Assembly: GCA_003543235.1 (NCBI GenBank)
Contig: DPJA01000038.1
Location: 198,415 to 262,414, forward strand
Reading direction: 5' to 3'
Origin: Lachnospiraceae bacterium
GTDB taxonomy: Bacteria; Bacillota; Clostridia; Lachnospirales; Anaerotignaceae
Length of the DNA stretch: 64,000 nt
The translations under genes were made by a program, and so were the position numbers. The notes below the pieces were generated by a model. It was not told where the DNA came from. It was given only the letters and a program-made list of their open reading frames with translations, and did not search any database. Positions 36,475-45,240 of the stretch are shown in pieces (the first letter of the stretch is position 1; each line of letters starts with the position of its first letter).

Positions 36475-37596
36475 TTATTCTTCGTCCAGTGAAATAGTAT
36501 CCGTTTCTGCTACTTCTTCAACAATATCAACAACCTGATCATCGTCTAAAAAGCCTGTTTCTGCCGCTTGAATTTCACTTTTAATATCAATTCTCCAACC
36601 TGTAAGCTTTGCAGAAAGTCGTGCATTTTGTCCCTCTTTACCAATAGCAAGTGAAAGCTGATGGTCTGGAACAACAATTTTTGCACTCTGATTATCCGCA
36701 TTAACCTTAACGGCAACTACCTTAGATGGGCTTAATGCAGCTGCAATAAACTCTTTCGGGTCTTCACTCCAGTTGATAATATCTATTTTTTCGCCATGAA
36801 GCTCACTTACAATTACATTTACCCTGTAACCATTTTGACCTACGCAAGCACCTACAGCATCAATATTAGGGTCTTTGCTGTAAACGGCAATTTTTGTTCT
36901 TGAACCGGCCTCTCTAGCAATGCTTTTAATTTCAACAGTGCCATCATGCACTTCAGGAACTTCCTGCTCAAAAAGACGTTTTACAAGCTCTGGGTGTGTT
37001 CTTGAAACATAAATCTGTGGACCTTTTGTTGTTTGTTTAACTTCAACAATATATACTTTAATTCTGTCTGCAAAGGCATATTCCTCGCCTGGTATCTGCT
37101 CATTTTGTGCAAGCACTGCATCAATTTTGCCCAGCTGAATAATAACATTTCTTTTCTCCATACGCTGAACAATACCTGTAACGATATCTTTTTCTTTTGT
37201 TATATACTGGTTATAAAGAATTTCTCTTTCTGCCTCACGGAACTTCTGTACAACAACTTGTTTAGCTGTCTGTGCGGAAATCCTGCCAAAATCCTTCGGT
37301 GTTACAACCTCGTTATAAACATCACCCAATTTAAATTTTTTATTAATTTTTTGTGCATCTTCAATGGAAATCTGAAGCATGTTGTCCTCAACTTCTTCAA
37401 CAACATCTTTCTGTGCAAATACATCAACTGCACCAGTTTCTCTGTTTATTTCAACCTTAATATTCTGGGATGTACCAAAGTTTTTTTTACAAGCCGAAAC
37501 TAAAGATGTTTCAATGGCTTCAAAAATAATTTCTTCGTCAATGCCTTTTTCTTTCTTAATTTGTCTTAAAGCATCAATGAACTCCGCTTTATCCAT
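36475..37596 (-). CDS. nusA: Transcription termination/antitermination factor NusA
   Basis: Binds RNA polymerase and nascent RNA. N-terminal polymerase-binding domain, S1 domain (about 135-200), then two KH domains with GACVGQNGYRV and SLAIGKEGQNARLSAKLTGWRIDI. 373 residues, the short Firmicutes form without C-terminal acidic repeats. AAGGAGGAG precedes the ATG. Confidence 0.97.
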   Translation of the reverse strand: MDKAEFIDALRQIKKEKGIDEEIIFEAIETSLVSACKKNFGTSQNIKVEINRETGAVDVFAQKDVVEEVEDNMLQISIEDAQKINKKFKLGDVYNEVVTPKDFGRISAQTAKQVVVQKFREAEREILYNQYITKEKDIVTGIVQRMEKRNVIIQLGKIDAVLAQNEQIPGEEYAFADRIKVYIVEVKQTTKGPQIYVSRTHPELVKRLFEQEVPEVHDGTVEIKSIAREAGSRTKIAVYSKDPNIDAVGACVGQNGYRVNVIVSELHGEKIDIINWSEDPKEFIAAALSPSKVVAVKVNADNQSAKIVVPDHQLSLAIGKEGQNARLSAKLTGWRIDIKSEIQAAETGFLDDDQVVDIVEEVAETDTISLDEE

Positions 37597-37621
37597 TTTT
37601 CTTACTCCTCCTTAACAATTG

Positions 37622-38089
37622 TTAAAACAAAACTGCAAGACGGATAGCGGCAATGTCCTTTCTTTCAAAAGACAGTTCCCCTCCCTCATCATCTATAATA
37701 GTAACAATGGTGTTCTCAAGTCCTTTAAGCCTGCCTTGAAATTCCTTTTGTTTGTTAATAGCCTTATAAAGCTTAACATCAACAACCTCACCAGCATATT
37801 TAACAAAATCAGCTTCTTTTTTTAATGGCCTATCAATGCCAGGTGAACTTACCTCAAGTATATATGCTTGTTCAATTGGGTCTTTCTCATCAATTATCTT
37901 TTCAATTGCTCTGCTTACAATTTCGCAATCGTCAATTGTAACACCGCCATCTTTGTCGATGTAAATACGCAAATACCAGTTTTGACCTTCTTTAACAAAT
38001 TCAACATCAGCAAGTTCAAAACTGTTAGCCTCAATAATAGGGGCAAGCAGAGCTTCAACCTTTTTTTCTGTGTTCATTTCTTTAGCCAT
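37622..38089 (-). CDS. rimP: Ribosome maturation factor RimP
   Basis: 30S maturation factor, first gene of the rimP-nusA-infB operon. The N-terminal domain carries LRIYIDKDGGVTIDDCEIVSR, followed by YILEVSSPGIDRPL near residue 97. 155 residues. GAGG lies 8 bases before the ATG. Confidence 0.95.
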   Translation of the reverse strand: MAKEMNTEKKVEALLAPIIEANSFELADVEFVKEGQNWYLRIYIDKDGGVTIDDCEIVSRAIEKIIDEKDPIEQAYILEVSSPGIDRPLKKEADFVKYAGEVVDVKLYKAINKQKEFQGRLKGLENTIVTIIDDEGGELSFERKDIAAIRLAVLF

Positions 38090-38149
38090 TTTTTACACCT
38101 CACAATATTGAAATACAGTTTATTTTTAAAAAGCAAATATCTCGCACAG

Positions 38150-38190
38150 GCCCACTTATAAACAAAAGAGTGGGCTCTGCACCCACTCTT
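38150..38190 (-). terminator. Intrinsic terminator of purA with alternative pairing
   Basis: Stem AAGAGTGGG / CCCACTCTT (38166-38174 with 38182-38190), 7-base loop, then TTGTTT on the minus strand. The 3' half can instead pair GCCCACT with AGTGGGC (38150-38175). The two folds are mutually exclusive. Confidence 0.8.
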
Positions 38191-38259
38191 CAACATAAAC
38201 CTTATATTTAACATTACTAGTATAACACCTGTATACATTATTTGCAAGTAAAATCGGCA

Positions 38260-39534
38260 TTATCTGTAAATAATTTCGCTTCTCTTAGGTCCATTGGATA
38301 CTATTGTAATAGGATAACCAATTTCCTTTTCAATAAACTCTACATAATTTCTTGCATTTTCAGGTAGTTTGTCGTATTGTGATATTCCTCTTATGTCACA
38401 CTTCCATCCTGGAAGAATCTTAAATACAGGCTTAGCTTTTTCAAGCAAAGGTGTAACAGGAAATTCATTCGTAACAACTCCATTAATTTCGTAGCCAATA
38501 CAAACAGGTATTTCATCAAGATAGCTTAAAACATCAATTGCTGTGAAGGCAACATCTGTTGTTCCTTGAAGCATACAGCCATAGCGTGTAGCAACGCAGT
38601 CAAACCAGCCCATTCTTCTTGGACGCCCTGTTGTAGCACCAAATTCACCTGCATCGCCACCACGAACACGTAATTCCTGTGCCTCGTCACCCCAAATTTC
38701 ACTTACAAATGCACCGCCGCCAACTGCTGAAGAATACGCTTTTGCAACCGTATAAATTTTTTCAATAGCATATGGAGGTATCCCCGCACCAATTGTAGCA
38801 AAACCTGCTAAAGTTGAAGAAGAGGTTGTCATAGGGAAAATTCCGTGGTCTGGGTCTTTCAAAGCACCAAGCTGACCCTCAAGGAGAATATTTTTACCTT
38901 CTTTAATAGCTTTATTAAGATATTCTGTTGTATTAACAACATAAGGTTCAACCAGTTTCTTGTATTCAATAACTTCGTCAAAAATAGCTTTAGGGTCAAG
39001 AAGTGGCTGATGGTATAAATGCTCTAAAAGCACATTTTTAATTTCACACGCCGCTTCAATACGTTCTTTTAACACATCTTCATGGAATAGGTCGCAAATC
39101 TGAATGCCTGTTTTTGCATATTTGTCTGAATAAAACGGTGCAATACCAGACTTTGTTGAACCAAACTGTTTGTCGCTTAAACGAGCTTCCTCGTAGGTAT
39201 CAAAAAGTATGTGGTATGGCATAAGAAGCTGAACTCTGTCAGAAATTAAAATAGCTGGATTATAAAGACCATTTTCCTTAAGATATTTCATTTCTTTTAC
39301 AAAATAAGGTACATTAAATGCAACGCCTGTACCGATTATATTAACTATATTTTTGTTAAAAATGCCGCTTGGCATTTGATGAAGAGCAAATTTACCATAA
39401 TCATTTATAATTGTGTGCCCTGCATTGCTACCGCCTTGAAAACGAATTACTATGTCTGCATCCGCTGCAAGCATATCGGTAATTTTACCTTTCCCTTCAT
39501 CGCCCCAACAGGCACCTACAATAGCTTTAACCAT
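38260..39534 (-). CDS. purA: Adenylosuccinate synthetase
   Basis: First committed step from IMP to AMP, GTP-dependent. GACWGDEGKGKITDML at the N-terminus, FQGGSNAGHTI (about 33-43) and the later GRPRRMGWFD match the family. 424 residues. Transcribed alone, with its own terminator. GGGAGGAAA upstream of the ATG. Works with PurB, encoded just upstream, to make AMP. Confidence 0.97.
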   Translation of the reverse strand: MVKAIVGACWGDEGKGKITDMLAADADIVIRFQGGSNAGHTIINDYGKFALHQMPSGIFNKNIVNIIGTGVAFNVPYFVKEMKYLKENGLYNPAILISDRVQLLMPYHILFDTYEEARLSDKQFGSTKSGIAPFYSDKYAKTGIQICDLFHEDVLKERIEAACEIKNVLLEHLYHQPLLDPKAIFDEVIEYKKLVEPYVVNTTEYLNKAIKEGKNILLEGQLGALKDPDHGIFPMTTSSSTLAGFATIGAGIPPYAIEKIYTVAKAYSSAVGGGAFVSEIWGDEAQELRVRGGDAGEFGATTGRPRRMGWFDCVATRYGCMLQGTTDVAFTAIDVLSYLDEIPVCIGYEINGVVTNEFPVTPLLEKAKPVFKILPGWKCDIRGISQYDKLPENARNYVEFIEKEIGYPITIVSNGPKRSEIIYR

Positions 39535-39606
39535 CTCAAATTTCCTCCCGGTATCTTTTTATTTATATCACGAAAACTCACATTACTTATACATTATACA
39601 CCTGTG

Positions 39607-39650
39607 TTCAATATAAGTAAAATAAATGCTTTTTATATTCAATATAAGTA
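39607..39650. repeat. 13-base direct repeat upstream of purA
   Basis: TTCAATATAAGTA occurs at 39607-39619 and 39638-39650, start to start 31 bases, close to three helical turns. The copies lie next to the best -10 box for purA (TATAAT at about 39590 on the minus strand). A tandem operator is possible, but it does not match the Bacillus PurR box. Confidence 0.5.
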
Positions 39651-39657
39651 TTTTTAA

Positions 39658-39690
39658 TACAAAAGGACAGGCTTATTATTCGCCCGTCCC
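39658..39690 (-). terminator. Intrinsic terminator of purB
   Basis: GC-rich stem GGACGGGC / GCCTGTCC with one G-U pair, 9-base loop, followed by TTTTGT on the minus strand. It ends the purC-purF-purB operon. Confidence 0.8.
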
Positions 39691-39707
39691 TAGGTTGTTC
39701 TATTAAA

Positions 39708-41141
39708 TTATACTCTTACGCCCTCACCCTCTGCCACAAGAATATCCTTGTTAGCATCAAGTATAGGCTTAATTACATTTGAAACGAATTCTTCTGTCTG
39801 CTGTGGAGCACGTCCAACAAAATTTCTTGCATCCATGATAGACTCAAGTTCTTCAATAGTAAGACCAAAAGATTTATCATTAGCTATTCTTTCAAGCAAA
39901 TCGTTAGGCTTACCCTCAGTCTTAACAACACGTCCAGCATCCATTGAATGTGTCCTTATTTTTTCATGAAGCTCCTGCCTGTCGCCGCCCTTCTTAACTG
40001 CGTCCATCATAATATTTTCAGTAGCCATAAATGGAAGTTCGTTATTAAGGTGCTGTTCAATAACCTTAGGATACACCACAAGGCCATCTACTACATTTCT
40101 GTATAAGGTAAGGATTGCATCTATGCAAAGGAAAGCTTCAGGTACAGAAATTCTTTTGTTTGCAGAATCGTCAAGTGTTCTTTCAAACCACTGTGTTGAG
40201 GCTGTTATTGCCGGATTTATAGCATCAGCAATAACATAACGTGCAAGTGAGCCAATACGTTCACTTCTCATTGGATTTCTTTTATAAGCCATAGCAGATG
40301 AACCAATCTGGCTTTTTTCAAAAGGCTCTTCAATCTCTTTAAGGTGCTGAAGAAGTCTTATATCATTACTAAATTTAAATGCACTTTGTGCAATCTGGCT
40401 AAGCACATTAAGCATCTGGCTGTCAAGCTTTCGTGGATAAGTTTGACCCGATACCGCAAAACAGGCATCATAACCCATTTTATCAGCAATCATACTATCA
40501 ATTTTTTTAACTTTTTCGTGATCATTGTCAAAGAGCTCAAGAAAACTAGCCTGAGTACCTGTAGTACCCTTGCTGCCAAGAAGCTTTGCCTTTGAAAGCT
40601 GGTGGTCAATTTCCTCTAAGTCCATAACCAAATCTTGTAACCAAAGGCTGGCACGCTTTCCAACAGTTGTTGTCTGTGCTGGTTGAAAATGTGTAAACCC
40701 AAGGGTAGGCATATCCTTATATTCCATGGCAAATTGAGAAAGCTCGTTAATTACGTTTACGAGCTGTGTTCTAACCAATTTCATAGCCTCTGTCATTATG
40801 ATTATATCCGTGTTGTCACCAACATAACAGCTTGTTGCTCCAAGATGAATAATTGGCATAGCTGCTTTAGCCTGTGTACCAAAAGCATATACATGGCTCA
40901 TTACATCGTGTCGAACTTCTTTTTCCCTTGCCTCTGCAACCTCATAATTTATATCGTCTTTAAACTGCTTCATTTGAGCAATCTGCTCGTCTGTTATATT
41001 AAGCCCTAGTTCTTTTTCCACTTCTGCCAAAGCAATCCAAAGCTTACGCCAAGTTTTAAACTTGTAATCTGGCGAAAAAAGATAGCTCATTTCTTCACTA
41101 GCATAACGTGAATTTAGGGGACTTTCGTATTTCTGCTTCAT
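39708..41141 (-). CDS. purB: Adenylosuccinate lyase
   Basis: Cleaves SAICAR and adenylosuccinate in purine synthesis. Lyase signature GSSAMAYKRNPMRSER near residue 285, and TLGFTHFQPAQTTTVGKR near 158. ATG 41141 is preceded by GAGGAGG; its first 44 bases overlap the end of purF. A reading from 41267 lies wholly in purF and is not supported. 477 residues. Confidence 0.96.
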   Translation of the reverse strand: MKQKYESPLNSRYASEEMSYLFSPDYKFKTWRKLWIALAEVEKELGLNITDEQIAQMKQFKDDINYEVAEAREKEVRHDVMSHVYAFGTQAKAAMPIIHLGATSCYVGDNTDIIIMTEAMKLVRTQLVNVINELSQFAMEYKDMPTLGFTHFQPAQTTTVGKRASLWLQDLVMDLEEIDHQLSKAKLLGSKGTTGTQASFLELFDNDHEKVKKIDSMIADKMGYDACFAVSGQTYPRKLDSQMLNVLSQIAQSAFKFSNDIRLLQHLKEIEEPFEKSQIGSSAMAYKRNPMRSERIGSLARYVIADAINPAITASTQWFERTLDDSANKRISVPEAFLCIDAILTLYRNVVDGLVVYPKVIEQHLNNELPFMATENIMMDAVKKGGDRQELHEKIRTHSMDAGRVVKTEGKPNDLLERIANDKSFGLTIEELESIMDARNFVGRAPQQTEEFVSNVIKPILDANKDILVAEGEGVRV

Positions 41142-42573
41142 CCTTAGCCTCCTCATCTGAATATAATGGTATGTCTGTTGGGTAATTTCCTGTAAAGCAA
41201 GCATCACAAAAACCACACTTAGCACCCTTGGCAATATCGTGCAGCTTTTCAAGACCAAGGTAACCAATGCTGTCTACGCCAACAACTTTTGCTATTTCAT
41301 CAATTGGATATTTACACGCAATAAGCTTTTCTTTTGATGGTACATCTGTACCATAATAACATGGCCATAAAAAAGGAGGTGAACTTACACGCATATGCAC
41401 TTCCTTAGCCCCTGCAAGCCTAAGGGTATTAACAAGTCTTGCAACTGTTGTACCTCTAACAATAGAATCATCAATCATAATAACTCTTTTGCCTTCAACT
41501 GCCTGCCTTAAAGCATTAAGCTTGATTTTAACACCAATCTCCCTTTGTCCTTGTGAAGGACTTATAAAAGTACGACCAATGTAGCGGTTTTTAACAAGAC
41601 CTATGCCGTAAGGAATGCCAGATTCCTCCGAATAGCCAATAGCCGCAGAAATGCCCGAGTCTGGAACACCAATTACAATATCACCCTCTACAGGATGCTG
41701 CTGAGCTAACTGACGACCTGCCTCTTTACGTGATTCATAAACACTTACACCTTCAATAACGCTGTCTGGACGTGCAAAATAAATATATTCAAAAATACAC
41801 ATCCTTGATGGAACTTTTTTACAATGAGTTTTAATTGAACGAAGTCCATCTTTATCAATAACCACAATTTCACCAGGTTCAATATCTCTAACAAATTCTG
41901 CACCTACACCATCAAGTGCACAGGTTTCAGACGCAATAATGTAGGAATTATCCAGCTTGCCCAGACAAAGTGGACGCATACCCAATGGGTCACGGCAGCC
42001 AATAAGCTTTCGTGGACTCATTACAACAATTGAGTAAGAGCCTTTAATTTTGTGCATAATATGCTCTACAGCGTCTTCAATAGATGCACATTTAACTCTT
42101 TCCTTTGCTATTTCACAAGCAATAACTTCAGAGTCAATAGTAGTTTGAAAAATCATACCCTGTTGTTGAAGTTCTTCTCTAAGCTCGTGTGCATTAACAA
42201 GATTTCCGTTGTGTGCAAGGGCAAGCGTACCTTTTACATATCTTGAAACAAGTGGTTGTGCATTCTGCCTTAAGCTTCCGCCTGCTGTTGAGTAACGAAC
42301 ATGACCAATGGCAATTTTGCCTGTAAGCTTTTCAATCACATCATCAGAAAATACATCAGGAACAAGGCCCATATCCTTGTACTGTTTTACGACAGTATCG
42401 TCTGTTACCGCAATTCCACAACTTTCTTGCCCTCTATGCTGAAGAGCAAAAAGACCATAGTATGCAATTCTTCCGCTTTCATTATTATCATTATTATAAA
42501 TACCAAAAACGCCACATTCTTCTTTTAAAACATCATCGTTTTCAATATCTTCAACAATATTATCTCTAATCAT
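41098..42573 (-). CDS. purF: Amidophosphoribosyltransferase
   Basis: First step of purine synthesis. A short propeptide precedes the catalytic Cys in CGVFGIYN (Cys20), as in the Bacillus-type enzyme. Fe-S ligands are recognisable in IACKY and CGFCDACFTGNYP near the C-terminus, indicating the [4Fe-4S] form that is oxygen-sensitive. The PRPP loop VIMIDDSIVRGTT is intact. 491 residues. Follows purC by 45 bases and overlaps purB. Confidence 0.97.
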   Translation of the reverse strand: MIRDNIVEDIENDDVLKEECGVFGIYNNDNNESGRIAYYGLFALQHRGQESCGIAVTDDTVVKQYKDMGLVPDVFSDDVIEKLTGKIAIGHVRYSTAGGSLRQNAQPLVSRYVKGTLALAHNGNLVNAHELREELQQQGMIFQTTIDSEVIACEIAKERVKCASIEDAVEHIMHKIKGSYSIVVMSPRKLIGCRDPLGMRPLCLGKLDNSYIIASETCALDGVGAEFVRDIEPGEIVVIDKDGLRSIKTHCKKVPSRMCIFEYIYFARPDSVIEGVSVYESRKEAGRQLAQQHPVEGDIVIGVPDSGISAAIGYSEESGIPYGIGLVKNRYIGRTFISPSQGQREIGVKIKLNALRQAVEGKRVIMIDDSIVRGTTVARLVNTLRLAGAKEVHMRVSSPPFLWPCYYGTDVPSKEKLIACKYPIDEIAKVVGVDSIGYLGLEKLHDIAKGAKCGFCDACFTGNYPTDIPLYSDEEAKDEAEIRKSPKFTLC

Positions 42574-42618
42574 TTTTATTCTCCCTCTAGCGAATTTGGT
42601 TGACCTAAAAAAATCAAA

Positions 42619-43326
42619 TCACTTAGAAGTTATTCTTCGCCAAACTTCCTCGTAAGCTTCTTCAACACCGCCCAAATCTCTGCGGAAACGGTCTTTATCA
42701 AGTTTTTCATTGGTTTCAACGTCCCAAAGCCTGCACGTATCAGGGGAAACCTCGTCTGCAAGAATTATCTTATCGCCGCAACGTCCAAATTCAATTTTAA
42801 AATCAATAAGCTTAATGCCTTTTTCAATAAAATAAGCTTTGAGTAATTCGTTAATTCTAAGTGCTTGTTCAGAAATTGATATGAGTTCCTCTTTTTTTGC
42901 AAGACCAATGGCAAGTATCTGCATATCATTAATCATAGGGTCCCCAAGCTCGTCATTTTTATAAGAAAACTCAAGAATAGGATTTAAGAGAGCCGTACCC
43001 TCTTCCACGCCAAATTTCTTAGAAAAACTTCCTGCTGCAACATTTCTTATAATAACTTCAAGTGGGACAATAGAAACCTTTTTAACAAGAGTTGCTCTGT
43101 CACTTAATTCTTCAACAAGATGTGTTTCAACACCATTTTCCTCAAGATATTTGAAAACAATGTTGGTCATTTTGTTATTAATGACACCTTTGCCAATAAT
43201 AGAGCCTTTTTTAATGCCATTAAAGGCTGTTGCATCATCCTTGTACTCAACTATAAATAAATTTTCATCAGCTGTTTTAAAAACCTTTTTTGCCTTGCCT
43301 TCATAAAGCATATCAAGCTTTTCCAT
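42619..43326 (-). CDS. purC: SAICAR synthetase
   Basis: Joins aspartate to CAIR. N-terminus MEKLDMLYEGKAKKVF, ATP-binding EVIIRNVAAGSFSKKFG region and DFKIEFGR near residue 200 are typical. 235 residues. First gene of purC-purF-purB. GGGGGA precedes the ATG. Confidence 0.97.
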   Translation of the reverse strand: MEKLDMLYEGKAKKVFKTADENLFIVEYKDDATAFNGIKKGSIIGKGVINNKMTNIVFKYLEENGVETHLVEELSDRATLVKKVSIVPLEVIIRNVAAGSFSKKFGVEEGTALLNPILEFSYKNDELGDPMINDMQILAIGLAKKEELISISEQALRINELLKAYFIEKGIKLIDFKIEFGRCGDKIILADEVSPDTCRLWDVETNEKLDKDRFRRDLGGVEEAYEEVWRRITSK

Positions 43327-43390
43327 TTGTATCCCCCTAAACCAGGCTAATAATATTTAATACTTTAAAATCAAATTTAAACCAATATAT

Positions 43391-43419
43391 ATTGTACACA
43401 AAATATACAAACTTATCAA
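43391..43419 (-). promoter_or_regulatory. Promoter of purC-purF-purB
   Basis: TTGATA at 43414-43419, 17-base spacer, TACAAT at 43391-43396 on the minus strand. The leader is about 58 bases, too short for a purine riboswitch with expression platform. Confidence 0.75.
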
Positions 43420-43424
43420 TAGTA

Positions 43425-43478
43425 TTACAAAATAAACACGAGGCTACTACGGTACAAACTTTTACCGCAATAGCCTCG
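43425..43478 (-). terminator. Intrinsic terminator of the Mrp gene
   Basis: A 16-base stem with a few mismatches or G-U pairs (43439-43454 with 43463-43478), 8-base loop, then TGTTTATTTTG on the minus strand. Confidence 0.8.
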
Positions 43479-43493
43479 ATAATTATACATATT

Positions 43494-44318
43494 TTACAAT
43501 TTTTCGATTTTTTCGTATGCTTTAACAAGGAAAGGACAGTCAATGCTTTCAATTTCACCAGCGTCACATGACTGTGCAACCACAGGGTCTATAGGCAACT
43601 TGCCAAGTACGTCGATGCCATACTCTTTTGCTACCTCTTCAATATGGCTTTCACCATAAATCATAATTTTCTTTCCACAATCGGGACATTCAACATAGCT
43701 CATATTCTCAACAATTCCCAGAATTGGAATATTCATTTTTTGTGCCATCTTTACAGCTTTGCCAACAATCATGCTAACAAGTTCCTGAGGTGATGTAACA
43801 ATAACAATTCCATCTACAGGCATACTTTGAAATACTGTAAGTGGAACATCACCTGTTCCAGGAGGCATATCTACAAAAAGATAGTCAACATCCTGCCAAA
43901 TAACTTCACTCCAAAATTGCTGAACAACGTTTGCAATAAGAGGTCCTCTCCAGATAACAGGGTCTGTTTCATTGTCTAATATAAGGTTAGTGCTCATTAC
44001 ATCAATGCCTGTACTTGTTTTCATAGGTATCATTCCATGTTCAGTAGCGCCAGCTCTGCCTTTAAGTCCAAACACCTTAGGTATAGATGGTCCTGTAATA
44101 TCGGCATCCAAAATACCGCATTGATTTCCTTTTTTCTGCATTCCGCTAGCAAGTAATGATGTAACTAATGATTTGCCAACGCCACCCTTACCACTTACAA
44201 TGCCAATAATTTTTTTAACATTACTATGTTCATGTGGTGCAACTAAAAGACTTTCTTCTTTTCTCTCGCTGCAGTTTTCACCACAGGTTGAGCAGCTGTT
44301 TGAACAACTTTCACTCAT
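43494..44318 (-). CDS. mrp: Mrp/NBP35-type Fe-S cluster carrier ATPase
   Basis: P-loop ATPase that scaffolds and transfers [4Fe-4S] clusters. The N-terminus is Cys-rich (CSNSCSTCGENC within the first 17 residues), followed by the deviant Walker A GKGGVGKS near residue 45. The C-terminal CPDCGKK supplies cluster ligands at the dimer interface. The ATG at 44318 has GGAG upstream; an ATG at 44333 lacks a site. 274 residues. Monocistronic. Third ATPase of the superfamily in the window, but without the ferredoxin insert of the other two. Confidence 0.93.
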   Translation of the reverse strand: MSESCSNSCSTCGENCSERKEESLLVAPHEHSNVKKIIGIVSGKGGVGKSLVTSLLASGMQKKGNQCGILDADITGPSIPKVFGLKGRAGATEHGMIPMKTSTGIDVMSTNLILDNETDPVIWRGPLIANVVQQFWSEVIWQDVDYLFVDMPPGTGDVPLTVFQSMPVDGIVIVTSPQELVSMIVGKAVKMAQKMNIPILGIVENMSYVECPDCGKKIMIYGESHIEEVAKEYGIDVLGKLPIDPVVAQSCDAGEIESIDCPFLVKAYEKIEKL

Positions 44319-44382
44319 AATATTCCACTCCATTTCAATATCATTATATTTTGAAACCCTCTGATTTTAACTATACTAAGAT

Positions 44383-44411
44383 ATTTAACCACTTTTTCGG
44401 AATTATGTCAA
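44383..44411 (-). promoter_or_regulatory. Promoter of the Mrp gene
   Basis: TTGACA at 44406-44411, 17-base spacer, TTAAAT at 44383-44388 on the minus strand. Leader about 60 bases. Confidence 0.6.
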
Positions 44412-44490
44412 TAATCTACTTTTTATATTCCAAGCACAAAACCTGTAGATACAAAATATAATAATAAAAAAAGCCGGAGGTTTTGCCATA

Positions 44491-45240
44491 ATGCCACCCA
44501 TTGTTGAACTGAAAAATATAAGCCTTGTTTACCATAGCAAAAGCGGTGAAACTCAGGCTATAAAAGATGTGTCCTTAAGCATAGAAGAAGGCGAATTTGT
44601 AAGTATAGTAGGACCTTCGGGCTGCGGAAAAAGCACACTGCTTTCCATTTTAGCAAAGCTTTTAACACCAACAGGTGGTAAAATTGAAATACAAAACGGT
44701 GTAAAAATAGGCTATATGTTGCAAAAGGATTATCTCTTTGAATGGCGAACGATTTTAAGCAATGCCTGCCTTGCCCTAGAGATTGAAAAAAATCTTACGC
44801 AAGAAAATAAATCTGAAGTTATGGGATTGCTTGTGAAATATGGTTTGGGTGATTTTATTAATTCCAAACCATCCCAGCTTAGCGGCGGAATGCGTCAACG
44901 GGCAGCACTTATACGCACCCTTGCCCTTCACCCAGATATACTTTTGCTTGATGAACCATTTTCAGCTTTAGATTATCAAACAAGGTTGCTTGTATCTGAT
45001 GAAATAAGCACAATTATTCGTAAGGAAAAAAAGACGGCTATACTTGTAACTCATGATATTTCCGAGGCGGTTGCCACCTCTGACCGAGTGTTTGTTCTTT
45101 CTTCCAGACCAGCTACAATAAAATCTGTTTACACAATAGAGCTTAATATTCCTGAAAGAACACCTATTAAAAGCCGAGAGGCAAAAGAATTTAATTACTA
45201 TTTTAATAAAATTTGGAAGGACTTGGATGTAAATGGATAA
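44491..45240 (+). CDS. ABC transporter ATP-binding protein, nitrate/sulfonate/taurine-type family
   Basis: ATPase of an importer. GPSGCGKST (about 42), QLSGGMRQR (about 130), LLDEPFSALD (about 152) and the LVTHDISEA switch His are intact. GGAGG is 10 bases before the ATG. It overlaps the permease gene by 8 bases. Family members move sulfonates, nitrate, thiamine precursors or similar small solutes; nothing here fixes the substrate, and no riboswitch-like leader is seen upstream. Confidence 0.9.
   Translation: MPPIVELKNISLVYHSKSGETQAIKDVSLSIEEGEFVSIVGPSGCGKSTLLSILAKLLTPTGGKIEIQNGVKIGYMLQKDYLFEWRTILSNACLALEIEKNLTQENKSEVMGLLVKYGLGDFINSKPSQLSGGMRQRAALIRTLALHPDILLLDEPFSALDYQTRLLVSDEISTIIRKEKKTAILVTHDISEAVATSDRVFVLSSRPATIKSVYTIELNIPERTPIKSREAKEFNYYFNKIWKDLDVNG

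Noticed and set aside
43327..43438. Purine riboswitch or PurR box before purC
   Set aside because: Leader too short and no recognisable aptamer; promoter elements explain the region.
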